From assembly GCA_963737835.1 (NCBI GenBank), contig CAVTUH010000001.1, forward strand, positions 558,001 to 622,000: 64,000 nt of DNA, written 5' to 3'. The stretch comes from Palsa-1248 sp963737835 (GTDB lineage Bacteria > Gemmatimonadota > Gemmatimonadetes > Gemmatimonadales > Gemmatimonadaceae). The stretch's first letter is position 1. The number at the start of each line of letters is the position of its first letter. A program made the position numbers and the translations under genes. Positions 36,205 through 44,763 of the stretch are shown here, piece by piece. The notes beneath the pieces are model-generated. The model had not been told where the DNA came from and did not search any database. It saw only the letters and a program-made list of their open reading frames with translations.

Positions 36205-37137
36205 CTACGCACCAGCGTTGTGGTAGACCGCCTTGGCTGAGTACTCGAGCAGTTGCGGAACCGCGTAGCGAGGGTACTTCGCTCTCATTGCCGCCACGAG
36301 GTCGCTTGTGTGGTACGACGTCGCGCGCGCGGCATCGAAGTCAGTGAGGTACTGATTCATCGCGCCTAGCACGTCGGGCGTGTCGGGCGCGTCCGGGCTG
36401 CTCTTATGTCCAGCAATGACGATCGCGGGGTGAAGGTCCGCGATCCGTTGAATGGACCTGTGCCAGGCTTCGCGGGACACGGGGCTAGATGCGGCGAGCC
36501 AAGGGTGCACGCCGTTGAAAACAATGTCACCCGCAATGACCGCGCGCAACGAAGGGATCCACACGAAGCTGTTGGTCGGTCTCAATACGTCGCCTTGCTG
36601 ATCGGGAACGATCTCGACGGCCGCTCCGTCCACCGACAGGCTCGTCGCGGGCAAGATCTGTGGCGCCACGAGGCTGTCCGGTGCTTCTTTGGGCGCCAGA
36701 AGACGGGCATACCGCAGGACAAAGCGCTGAACGGCCGGGATGAAGCCACTCGACTTGCGTCTGTACTCCTCGATGGCCGCTGCGGTCATGTAAACCGGAG
36801 TGCCCGGAAAGCGCTCGACAAAGGCCGCCGCTCCCATGTAGTGGTCTTCGTCCGGGTGGGTGATGAAGATCGCTTTGAGATGAGTGCCAGTTGACGCGAT
36901 CTGTTCCGCCTCGCGCTTGGCGTCGCTCCAATGGTACTGAGCGTCGATGAGCAGCGACTCCGTGGGACCGAGGATCAATGTCGAGCCCACGTCGTAAGCC
37001 GATGGGTCGGAAACGAACTGCACCAGCCGAAGTGTGCCTGCCTGCACTGGCACCAGGTGCGCAGGTGGCGGATGAATCGGGGCGAGAAGCAGGAACGTGA
37101 CGGCTATCAGCCTAGTCCCATCTGGCGCGTTAACCAC
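36205..37137 (-). CDS. Secreted metallo-beta-lactamase-fold hydrolase
   Basis: The 310-residue protein starts with a GTG and a hydrophobic N-terminal segment (RLIAVTFLLLAPIHP), probably a signal peptide. The metal motif reads FITHPDEDHYMGAAAF, with Asp in place of the second His of HxHxDH, as in several secreted MBL-fold hydrolases. Later ligands lie in AGDIVFNGVHPW and IAGHKS. GGGAGAG precedes the GTG, and a TACCTT hexamer lies further upstream. The substrate cannot be assigned. Confidence 0.85.
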   Translation of the reverse strand: MVNAPDGTRLIAVTFLLLAPIHPPPAHLVPVQAGTLRLVQFVSDPSAYDVGSTLILGPTESLLIDAQYHWSDAKREAEQIASTGTHLKAIFITHPDEDHYMGAAAFVERFPGTPVYMTAAAIEEYRRKSSGFIPAVQRFVLRYARLLAPKEAPDSLVAPQILPATSLSVDGAAVEIVPDQQGDVLRPTNSFVWIPSLRAVIAGDIVFNGVHPWLAASSPVSREAWHRSIQRIADLHPAIVIAGHKSSPDAPDTPDVLGAMNQYLTDFDAARATSYHTSDLVAAMRAKYPRYAVPQLLEYSAKAVYHNAGA

Positions 37138-37517
37138 GGACTCTCCCAGAGATCGCGTCAGGCCAAGGTATGAGCGCGCGATGGGCCGTCAACGCGCGGT
37201 GCACCAATGGCCGCGTCGTCGTGACGTCCGGTTGCAATTCTGTGATGAATGGTCGCCGGATAATGCCCGCAGGGCGCCGCTTTGCCTGCAGTCGACCCCA
37301 ACTATCTTACGCTTGTGTTTCGGTAGGTCCCCAGAGGGCGTTCGGCGACAAGCGCACCGATGGTAATTCCGAGCAAGATCAGCAGGAAGACGTTTGGACG
37401 CATCGGCACTAACCGAACGCGGCCAGCGCCATATAAATCGCTGCCAACAGATAGAGCGGACCGGTCACGAAGCAATGCAGCCTGCCGCACCGGCCCGCGC
37501 GGCCATGAGGAGGGCGC
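37138..37517. other. Intergenic region with a possible microprotein
   Basis: This 380-base region is divergent between the MBL-fold gene and the CrtI-like gene. It contains a short minus-strand frame (37302-37403) with one hydrophobic segment, listed separately, and the aggagg ribosome-binding site of the oxidoreductase at its end. Nothing else is seen. Confidence 0.4.
37302..37403 (-). CDS. Possible 33-residue single-pass membrane peptide
   Basis: MRPNVFLLILLGITIGALVA followed by ERPLGTYRNTSVR is a typical small membrane protein layout: short basic start, 17-residue hydrophobic core, polar tail. No clear ribosome-binding site precedes the ATG, and such frames occur by chance. Listed with low confidence. 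Confidence 0.25.
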   Translation of the reverse strand: MRPNVFLLILLGITIGALVAERPLGTYRNTSVR

Positions 37518-39068
37518 ATGACATCCGCACTGGTATTGCCGGACACTCGCCAGGCGATCGGCTCGCCGCCACGCAGTGCGACCGACAACTCCGTTCTGAT
37601 CATCGGTGGTGGTGTCGCCGGTTTGTGCGCCGGTGTCTACGCCGCGAAGGCAGGGTTCGACGTCGAGATCCTCGAGATGGGGACTTCGCTCGGCGGTCTG
37701 GCAACCAGTTGGAAGCGCGGCGAGTACACGTTCGAGACGTGTTTGCACTGGTTGTTGGGTTCGAACCCTTCGAGCGCGTTTCACGCGCTGTGGCAGGAAG
37801 TGTTCGATATCGACAGTCTGACTTTCATCGACAGTGATGAGTTCGTGCGAGTCGAATCGGCCGATGGCGCCAGCGCAGCGTTGTACCGCGATGTGGATCG
37901 CACTGAGGCGGCGATGTTGCAGGTCGCGCCTGAGGACCATCTCCCGATTCGCCGGTTGGCCGCGGGCATTCGGAGGCTGCGCCGATGCGAGCTCCCAGTC
38001 GCACAGGATACCGTGTTTCAGCAGATGGGTCAGATGCTCCGCTCTCTTCCTTATCTCGCCGAGCTCCGCGCGTGGTCGCGATTGACCTGCGCGCAATTCG
38101 CCGCGGAGTTCCGCAACCCGCTCCTACGCCGGCTTCTCGACGGCGGCGCCACACCCAATCTTTCGGCCATCGCTCTCGTGTTTTCCCTTGTGTGGGCGAG
38201 CAAAGGCGATGCGGGCTATCCAATAGGCGGCTCACAAGCAGTGATCAGGGGCATCGAGGGGCGCTTCCGCGCGCTTGGTGGTCGGATCCGGTACAACGCG
38301 CGTGTGCGCCGGGTAGTCGTGTCCAACCAGCGCGCGACTGGTGTAGAGCTCACTAGCGGTGAAACGCTCCCGGCTGACTGGGTCATCTCCGCGGCGGACG
38401 GTCACGCGACGGTCTTCGAGTGGATTCCGGAGCGCTATCGCGACGCCCGTGCCACCAGGCCGTATGAGCGGCTCGCGCCCTTCCCGTCTTACCTGCAGGT
38501 GTCTTTTGGCGTGAAGCAGGATCTCAGCCGTGAGCCCGCGCATTTCATCAAGGTACTCGCCACGCCGATCGTGGTCGATCCAGCCTCGACACTCGATCAC
38601 CTCCAGTTTCGTGTTTTCCACTTCGATCCAACATTCGCCCCACCCGGCAAGACTGCCGTCACCTGCTTTCTCCCCACATACAACTACGAACACTGGGTGC
38701 GCATGTGGGAGAACGATCGGGCGACGTACCAGGCTGAGAAGCGACGCATTGCGGCCGAGGTGATCAAAGTCTTCGATGGACGGATCCCTGGCACTGAGAG
38801 AGCGACCGAGGAGATTGACGTTTCAACTCCCGCCACGGTTGTCCGTCTCACCGGAAACTGGAAGGGGAGCATGGAAGGGTTCGTCGTGACGCCGAACGCA
38901 CCCTTTCGTCCGTTGCCCAACCGTGTGTCGGGGTTGGATCATTTCTTCATGGTCGGTCAGTGGGTGCTGCCCGGGGGCGGGCTACCGGCTGGGCTCATGA
39001 CCGGGCGCGATGCCATACGCGCGCTGTGCCGAGAGGTGGATCGGCCTTTTCCACACGCACGGGCCTGA
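37518..39068 (+). CDS. CrtI/phytoene-desaturase-like FAD oxidoreductase
   Basis: The 516-residue protein has the dinucleotide-binding motif VLIIGGGVAGLCAGVYAAKAG at residues ~26-46, then EILEMGTSLGGLATSW, the CrtI-type GG-doublet region. The C-terminal FAD motif is FMVGQWVLPGGGLPAGLMTG. The YPIGGSQAVIRGIEGRF stretch in mid-protein is typical of the carotenoid isomerase/desaturase/retinol saturase group. An AGGAGG site precedes the ATG. No carotenoid genes are adjacent, so the substrate remains open. Confidence 0.88.
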   Translation: MTSALVLPDTRQAIGSPPRSATDNSVLIIGGGVAGLCAGVYAAKAGFDVEILEMGTSLGGLATSWKRGEYTFETCLHWLLGSNPSSAFHALWQEVFDIDSLTFIDSDEFVRVESADGASAALYRDVDRTEAAMLQVAPEDHLPIRRLAAGIRRLRRCELPVAQDTVFQQMGQMLRSLPYLAELRAWSRLTCAQFAAEFRNPLLRRLLDGGATPNLSAIALVFSLVWASKGDAGYPIGGSQAVIRGIEGRFRALGGRIRYNARVRRVVVSNQRATGVELTSGETLPADWVISAADGHATVFEWIPERYRDARATRPYERLAPFPSYLQVSFGVKQDLSREPAHFIKVLATPIVVDPASTLDHLQFRVFHFDPTFAPPGKTAVTCFLPTYNYEHWVRMWENDRATYQAEKRRIAAEVIKVFDGRIPGTERATEEIDVSTPATVVRLTGNWKGSMEGFVVTPNAPFRPLPNRVSGLDHFFMVGQWVLPGGGLPAGLMTGRDAIRALCREVDRPFPHARA

Positions 39069-39173
39069 CGCGGGCCACTCACATGCATGGCGAAGGCACA
39101 GTGCATTCGCGTCGTGCGGTACGATCTGCCCGACACAGCGTCGTTCGCGGGTAAGCTGGCTCGTTGCCTCACT

Positions 39174-39912
39174 TCACTTGCGCAACGCCGCCTTTGAGAA
39201 GAGGTACTCGGGAAGGGGCGCGTCGAAGTCGATCGACTCAATGATGAACTCGGTGCCCTCTCCCTCTTTCAGGACGTCCCGATAGAGAGCGTGCTTGGGT
39301 AGCCAGCGCCCTTGGAACTGCTGCACGTCGGTCAAATGCATCGTCTTGAGGAGCCGGCCACTCTTGGCATACAGGTCCTCCTTGAGGGGCACGAGGCGCT
39401 CCTGATCTACCCACAGCCGGCGCGTCTCATAGGCAAGACCTTCCCGTTTCGCCTTGAGATCGACTACCCAGCATCTGCGGCCGAAGATGGTGTCGACCGA
39501 TGACACCGTCGCATCGTATGAGTGCTCCAGCTGCGGGTCTTCCATCATGTCCTCGTAGGAGAGGTCGGAGCCCATGACGGACTGCCGCAGCATGCTCCCG
39601 GAAATGAGGATGGTGCGATCAGTGCCCGGGTCGTACGTCCAGAGGTTGTCGTCCAACTTGAGCATCTTGGTCCCCTTCTCTCGGGCTGGAGCCAGGTACT
39701 CCGTGAACGCGTCCTTTGTGCCCCGTTGCCACGACTTCGCCTCGATCGTGCGCGTCTCTCGCCGGCCATGGATGACCATTCTGAGAAACCATGACGCGAC
39801 GCTCCGCAAACATGTTTTGGTCTATGTGGCGAAGCACCTCCTCGCCCGACGGCGCTTGGGCACCCAGCGAGGCCGCCGAACACGCGAGCGCCCCCCATAC
39901 CAACCACCTCAC
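39174..39912 (-). CDS. LolA-like outer-membrane lipoprotein-sorting protein, one frameshift
   Basis: From the GTG at 39912 (GTGA overlap with the upstream permease stop) the first frame gives a signal peptide (RWLVWGALACSAASLGAQ) and SGEEVLRHIDQNMFAERRVM. Near 39785 an extra base shifts the frame. The second frame carries the conserved core RMVIHGRRETRTIEAKSW, PAREKGTKMLKLDDNLWTY and MGSDLSYEDMMEDP, then continues to 39174. This matches the outer-membrane lipoprotein-sorting family related to LolA, periplasmic carriers of lipids or lipoproteins. Being last in an ABC-transporter operon, it is the likely acceptor of what the permeases release. Confidence 0.85.
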
Positions 39913-41180
39913 GCTTCGAGCTCCTTGAAGAGTTGCGCTGTTTGGCGCCGGTAAATCGCCAGCCCCGAGATGCCAGCGCCCAAAAGCGTGGCGGCCAATC
40001 CGGGGAGGAAACCGATGACCGCAGCGCCTCCGGTGACACGCGCACGCAGGACATCGCCGATCAACATCGTGCTGTTTTGCAAAAAGGGTCGCATGTCGAA
40101 CCCATGGATCTGCAGCGCGTACCCGGCCGCCAGACCGAGCAAGGTCCCGAGGAGCGAGCCCGTCACGCCGATCGCCAGGGCCTCGATAAGCATGGTCCGA
40201 TAGACATGCCCGTTGTCCTCGCCAAAGGCGAGGCGTACGCCGATTTCGCCATAGCGTCGCAGGCTTCCCATCAGGCCGGCATTCCAGAGCACGATAGACA
40301 TGGCAACGACAAACGCCGCGATGATGCCATTCAGGACCGCTCCCATGTAGTCGAGGAGGTCCGAGAGCCCGCTCGCCTCTCGCAGCGTCTGCATCACCGG
40401 CGCAAACGCGTCGGCGGAGCGATGTGCCGCGTTGAACTGCGCCGCGACGACATCCGCACGATCTTCGTGGTAGAGATCGTCCGAAGTAAAGCCGAGAATT
40501 GCCCCCGCGGCATTCTGCATATCGAGCGCAGACTGCACGTCAGCGACGTCGGCGAGCAGGGCGCCATGGTCCATCGGACCGATGCCGAAGCGAACCGTCC
40601 CCACGATCGTGAAATTCGCGAGCGCCATGCTTCCGTCCATCGTGGAGCTGATCAGTGTAGCCACTTGGCCCGGCCGTATGCCTAGACGTCTCGCCAGCTC
40701 GTCCGAGATCACGACTTCCCCGCGCCGATCGGGCGCACGACCGCTGACGAGCGAGTTCGAGATCGGAAGGATCGTGCGCTCGGGGCTTCTCGGGGAGAAG
40801 AGATCCACACCCATGCCGATCACTGGGGCCTGCGCTCGGGTCTCTCCATGCGCATCCGGAATGTCCAGGAGACCACCGAAGCCGATACGGGGCGTCCACC
40901 GCAGGTCGGGGAATCGCTGCCGCAGTCCAGCCAAGAGCGTATCGACGCCGAGCAGCGCCGCGTCATTTGGCATTTGATCGGCATCTCTTGCATACGTCCT
41001 CGTCGTGACTCGCAGGTACCCGGAGCTGAAGTGTGCCGTCGACTGCAGCACTGAGCTTTCCGCGCCTCGGAGCCACGAGTACATCAACACAGTGAGCATG
41101 ACGCCCGCCGCCACGATGAGGACCGGGAACAGCGACCGCGACCGATCCCGGAGTAACCCTTTCAGAAGGAATGCGACCAC
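39909..41180 (-). CDS. LolC/E-like ABC transporter permease (FtsX family), second permease
   Basis: The 423-residue protein has the four-helix FtsX layout: one helix at the N-terminus (LFPVLIVAAGVMLTVLMYSW), a periplasmic domain of about 230 residues and three C-terminal helices (GIIAAFVVAMSIVLWNAGL onward). The intracellular coupling segment RYGEIGVRLAFGEDNGHVY is typical. It overlaps the neighbouring permease by 19 bases and the LolA-like gene by 4 bases. Together with its paralogue and the ATPase upstream it should form one heterodimeric exporter. Confidence 0.9.
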   Translation of the reverse strand: MVAFLLKGLLRDRSRSLFPVLIVAAGVMLTVLMYSWLRGAESSVLQSTAHFSSGYLRVTTRTYARDADQMPNDAALLGVDTLLAGLRQRFPDLRWTPRIGFGGLLDIPDAHGETRAQAPVIGMGVDLFSPRSPERTILPISNSLVSGRAPDRRGEVVISDELARRLGIRPGQVATLISSTMDGSMALANFTIVGTVRFGIGPMDHGALLADVADVQSALDMQNAAGAILGFTSDDLYHEDRADVVAAQFNAAHRSADAFAPVMQTLREASGLSDLLDYMGAVLNGIIAAFVVAMSIVLWNAGLMGSLRRYGEIGVRLAFGEDNGHVYRTMLIEALAIGVTGSLLGTLLGLAAGYALQIHGFDMRPFLQNSTMLIGDVLRARVTGGAAVIGFLPGLAATLLGAGISGLAIYRRQTAQLFKELEA

Positions 41181-42361
41181 GACAGTCTGCCGCGGAGGGC
41201 GTCTGTGGGTTTGAGCCGGGCGATGCGCCTCGTGGGAAGGAAGCTCACAACCGTTGTGACGAGCATCACGATCACCGTCGTCCCGACGACCAACGCTGCT
41301 GTGTACACGGGAAAGATCCGTTCGCCGATTGCCAGCCCAAAGCTGTCCGAGCCCTGTGGCATCGGATATCCCGTTGCGGCCGCAAATCCGAGCAAAGGTC
41401 CGCCGAACACGGTCGCCAGGAGTACGGCCAGCACGCTGTGCAATGCTCCCTCAACGGTGAAGAGCTCAATCACCCGCGCGCGGGTCATCCCCAACGCCAT
41501 CAGGGTGCCGATCTCACGGCGACGCCGAAAAATCGATAGCACCTGTGCGTCGAAGATCGCGAGCATCGCCAGGAACAGAAGGACAGCATAGAGAATGCTG
41601 GCGCCGATCGACTTGCTCCGCACGAGCGCTCGAATGTCGCGCAGCAGATACGGGAGACCCCGGTAGGTCCATCCGGCCACGCTGCTGGGCGGCAAGGCAC
41701 TCGTCCCTGGTCGCAACACCACGAACGTTGCCTGGCCGGGCATATCCATCATCCGCTGCAGCTGATCGAGCGGAATCCACATCTGACCGTTATCGATTTC
41801 CTGCACAGTTGTGCGCATGACCTGCGCGATGGTCACGTCCACCGCGTCGAAGGTGCCGTGCACGTCCCGCCACTGTACGGTGACGTCGTCGCCGGGCTTG
41901 AGTGCGACGCTCTTCGCCATTCGCGCCCCAATGAGCGCCGGCACGTTGCTGCCGCTCTGGCCCGTCTTCAGCGCGCCGGACGGTATGGTCAAGATCGTTT
42001 GATCTGGCGAGATCCCCCTGAGCAGCACACCACGAAAGTGGCCGCCTGGGTAGATCGTCGCCTGCTGAATCAGAATCGGCGTCGCACGTTTGGCGCGGAT
42101 GAGCGAGTCCAGAGCGCGAGGAACCACGCCGTGTGCGTCGGTCAACGTGAGCGGATCATAAGGATCGTATCCAGCGTGCCAATATTGTCCACCTCCGAAC
42201 AACGCGGCGACCGAGGCTTCTTCGGCCTGCCTGTTCATTCCGTTGTACATCCCTTGCAGGAAGATGATCACGACAAACGAAAACGAAAGCGCGATCGCGT
42301 TCAGCCACGTTCTCAGACCGGCGCCCACGAGGTTGCGTATGGCAAGGTTGAGAATGAGCAC
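41162..42361 (-). CDS. LolC/E-like ABC transporter permease (FtsX family), first permease
   Basis: The 399-residue protein starts MLILNLAIRNLVGAGLRTWL with a membrane helix directly after, then a MacB-like periplasmic domain and three C-terminal helices (GASILYAVLLFLAMLAIFDA onward). FRRRREIGTLMALGMTRARV is the FtsX coupling helix that docks on the ATPase. The start lies two bases after the ATPase stop. The protein probably extracts a lipid or lipoprotein from the outer face of the inner membrane. Confidence 0.9.
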   Translation of the reverse strand: MLILNLAIRNLVGAGLRTWLNAIALSFSFVVIIFLQGMYNGMNRQAEEASVAALFGGGQYWHAGYDPYDPLTLTDAHGVVPRALDSLIRAKRATPILIQQATIYPGGHFRGVLLRGISPDQTILTIPSGALKTGQSGSNVPALIGARMAKSVALKPGDDVTVQWRDVHGTFDAVDVTIAQVMRTTVQEIDNGQMWIPLDQLQRMMDMPGQATFVVLRPGTSALPPSSVAGWTYRGLPYLLRDIRALVRSKSIGASILYAVLLFLAMLAIFDAQVLSIFRRRREIGTLMALGMTRARVIELFTVEGALHSVLAVLLATVFGGPLLGFAAATGYPMPQGSDSFGLAIGERIFPVYTAALVVGTTVIVMLVTTVVSFLPTRRIARLKPTDALRGRLSWSHSF

Positions 42362-42363
42362 GC

Positions 42364-43071
42364 TTAGAGGCCCTCGTCGGCCACCACTCGGCCGTCGACC
42401 AGCGTGATCTTGCGACGGATGTACGAGATCACTTTGTCGTCGTGCGTCGCGAAGACAAAGGTCGCACTCAACTCGCGGTTGAGTTGCACCATGGTCCTCA
42501 TAATGTGGTGCGAGTTCTCGGCGTCCAGATTGGCCGTCGGCTCATCCGCCAGGACGATCTCCGGTCGCTTCACGACGGCCCGCGCAATGGCCACGCGTTG
42601 ACTCTGCCCCCCGGAGAGCTCGGAGGGTCGCGATCCCGCGCGATCTGCCAGGCCGACCCACTCGAGTGTCGCCATCACCATCGCCTTTCGACGAGAGGCG
42701 CCGAGCCCCTGAAGAAGCAGCGGGAACTCGACGTTCTCGAAGACGGTGTAGACGGGGAGCAGGTTGAAGGTCTGAAAGATGAACCCGATGTGGTAGTTTC
42801 GGAGCCGAGCCGACTCACGATGTGAAAGTGATGCGATGTCTTTCCCGAGCACGCTGACTCGGCCTGCGGACGGAACGTCCAGCGAGCCCATGATGTTGAG
42901 CAGGGTCGTCTTGCCTGACCCGCTGGGGCCGACCAAGCCGAGGAATTCTCCTTTCGCAATCGACAGAGAGACGTGATCCAGTGCCGTGAGTACCGTGGAT
43001 CCGAGCCGATACCGTTTATCCAGTTGCTCGGCGTTGATGTACGCCGAATCCGTCACTCCGCGAGCGGTCAC
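42364..43071 (-). CDS. LolD/MacB-type ABC transporter ATP-binding protein
   Basis: From the GTG at 43071 the protein has 235 residues (GTG at 43056 is an alternative). All ATPase motifs are intact: Walker A GPSGSGKTT, Q-loop FIFQTFNLLPVYTV, signature ELSGGQSQRVAIARA, Walker B IVLADEPTANLD and the H-loop ATHD. This is the LolD/MacB/FtsE class that drives mechanical extraction without moving substrate through the membrane. The start follows the outer-membrane protein stop by four bases. Confidence 0.95.
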   Translation of the reverse strand: MTARGVTDSAYINAEQLDKRYRLGSTVLTALDHVSLSIAKGEFLGLVGPSGSGKTTLLNIMGSLDVPSAGRVSVLGKDIASLSHRESARLRNYHIGFIFQTFNLLPVYTVFENVEFPLLLQGLGASRRKAMVMATLEWVGLADRAGSRPSELSGGQSQRVAIARAVVKRPEIVLADEPTANLDAENSHHIMRTMVQLNRELSATFVFATHDDKVISYIRRKITLVDGRVVADEGL

Positions 43072-43075
43072 CTGA

Positions 43076-44245
43076 TCAATAATTGAAGGCTGCCATGACC
43101 TGAAACCCGCGTCCCGCGAAGGCGCTGCTCTGCGGTTGAGTTCCAAAGGCGAGTGGCGGGGTCCCAAGTCCGATGGGCTGAGCGGGATTCCAGAAGGCCA
43201 ACAAATAGAACGTCCACATATCGTAGGTCCGTTGCCATGTGAGAATCCGATACCATTGGTGCGCTTGCCAGTCCGAATACACGATACCGGACAGACGATC
43301 GACAACACCGATAGAGTAGTTCAGCAGCAGGCCGGAGAACACCGCGCCACTCCCGGAGCCGAACGGCACGTTGGGCGCGTCGAACCGTGCCGTTTCCGTC
43401 AGGGCATACACACCGTTTCCGAGAGGGATCGTGTAGTCGGCACCGACGGTTGCATAGCGCTGGTATTGCGTGCGTAGCAGATGCGTTTCGTCGCGCACGA
43501 GCGCCGCCTCACCCCACAGCCCGACACCCAGGTTCCACTTGCCATCCAGCCCAAAGCGGTCTTCGGGCGCGGCGGCGCCAGCGACCAAGGCTCCGAGATC
43601 GGCATTACGCCGATCGAACGTCGCACCAATTTCGCCGGCCGGAACGGGCGCCTGGACGCGACCGCCAAACTCCACGGTTCCGTGCACCGTCGGAGACGAT
43701 TCCCACCCAGTGGGAGTGCTATTACCGTACAGGCCCCACGCCCAGATGTTGGCATTGTTCGCGAAGTAGTAGCGGGCGAGGACGCCGGCGACGCCATCGG
43801 TGACTTGCAGAGGATCTCGCGGGTCGACACGGTCGAACCACATGAGCGGGCGAAAGAGCGTGGCCGACCCGAAGGTGATCTTCTGCAGGCCAACGCGGGT
43901 TTCGAATCGGTGAGCGGCAAACCGCAGCCAGGCACGATACAGCTCGAGGAGCGCCGCAAGCTGTGCGGGACTCCCGCTTTGCACGGTTTCGAGGAGGACA
44001 CCGTTGAGGGAGAGGTCGAGAGCCAGCGAGTCGCTTCGGCTCACCGGACCTTGCGCGGTAAGCTCCGGAATGTACCGAAGTCCCATCTCCGATACGAATG
44101 CTGAGTCGGGCCTCACATTGGCGAGAGCGGAAACCTGACCGTTGAGTGCGGCTTGCTGCGACCACGCCGCTCGCGGCGCAGCAACGCAAACAACGATCAG
44201 CGACCACTCCAACCGCGCGCGGATAGCGGGCTTTTGCAGCACCAA
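43076..44245 (-). CDS. Outer-membrane beta-barrel protein of an ABC export operon
   Basis: The 389-residue protein has a signal peptide ending AAPRAAWSQQ. The mature part alternates polar and aromatic residues in short strands (YRAWLRFAAHRFETRVGLQ, NIWAWGLYGNS, WYRILTWQRTYDMWTFYLLAF) and ends with a terminal aromatic (MAAFNY), as expected for a barrel inserted by BAM. It resembles porin-like or alginate-export-type barrels only in general character. As first gene of the operon it is probably the outer-membrane component of the module. Confidence 0.75.
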   Translation of the reverse strand: MVLQKPAIRARLEWSLIVVCVAAPRAAWSQQAALNGQVSALANVRPDSAFVSEMGLRYIPELTAQGPVSRSDSLALDLSLNGVLLETVQSGSPAQLAALLELYRAWLRFAAHRFETRVGLQKITFGSATLFRPLMWFDRVDPRDPLQVTDGVAGVLARYYFANNANIWAWGLYGNSTPTGWESSPTVHGTVEFGGRVQAPVPAGEIGATFDRRNADLGALVAGAAAPEDRFGLDGKWNLGVGLWGEAALVRDETHLLRTQYQRYATVGADYTIPLGNGVYALTETARFDAPNVPFGSGSGAVFSGLLLNYSIGVVDRLSGIVYSDWQAHQWYRILTWQRTYDMWTFYLLAFWNPAQPIGLGTPPLAFGTQPQSSAFAGRGFQVMAAFNY

Positions 44246-44763
44246 GAGGCAGATCTTTTCCTCGATGTCGCTCCGATCGACGTGTGGGGCACGCGATCTC
44301 GTGCACAGCCTTCAGGCAACCGGTGGCGATCAATGTGACGAAACTAGTGGACCTGATCACAGTTGTTGATGGCACGCGAGGCTGCCGTCGCCTGGCTACT
44401 TAGGACTTGCGTGCTGCCAGGAACTCGGATGTGGTCCACTAGTTGTCTGGCGACCGTCAGGGATCCGTACGGCGGCTGCCGGGGCTTCACCGACATGACC
44501 ACAGATTGGAGCCTTGCATCGAAGCCAAGATGCCCCGGTTGGGCGCCGTGTCAGTGGCGGTGGGAGAGGGCGACGCTATACGTCACCATTAGTGGCATCG
44601 AGTTGCACATGCCTACGACGGGCACACCTACTGTTGGGGGTACAGGGCTACACGGGCAACCACGCTTCATCGAACGTGCTCATACCAACAGCCATCGCTG
44701 ACGGACTACCCGTCCCGTCGCCCGGTGAATTGCCCGGCCCGCTCGCGGCCCGTACCTTCATGC
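44246..44763. other. Intergenic region with a 12-bp inverted repeat and a leaderless kinase promoter
   Basis: 518 bases without a supported gene. AACTAGTGGACC (44342-44353) and its complement GGTCCACTAGTT (44433-44444) form a 12-bp inverted repeat separated by 79 bases, perhaps an operator pair or the ends of a lost small element. The promoter of the following kinase lies at the right end. Confidence 0.45.
44730..44758 (+). promoter_or_regulatory. Probable leaderless promoter of the Ser/Thr kinase gene
   Basis: TTGCCC (44730-44735) and TACCTT (44753-44758) are separated by exactly 17 bases, and the -10 ends five bases before the GTG start at 44764. Transcription would begin at the start codon itself. 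No Shine-Dalgarno sequence is present, in line with leaderless translation. Confidence 0.6.

Noticed and set aside
37755..37770. GGTTCGAACC as a tRNA T-loop
   Set aside because: It lies inside the coding sequence of the CrtI-like gene and no acceptor or anticodon stems surround it.
44590..44680. Stretch resembling a piece of 16S rRNA (ATTAGT..., GTACAGGGCTACAC)
   Set aside because: Only a few short words match; no extended rRNA order is present.
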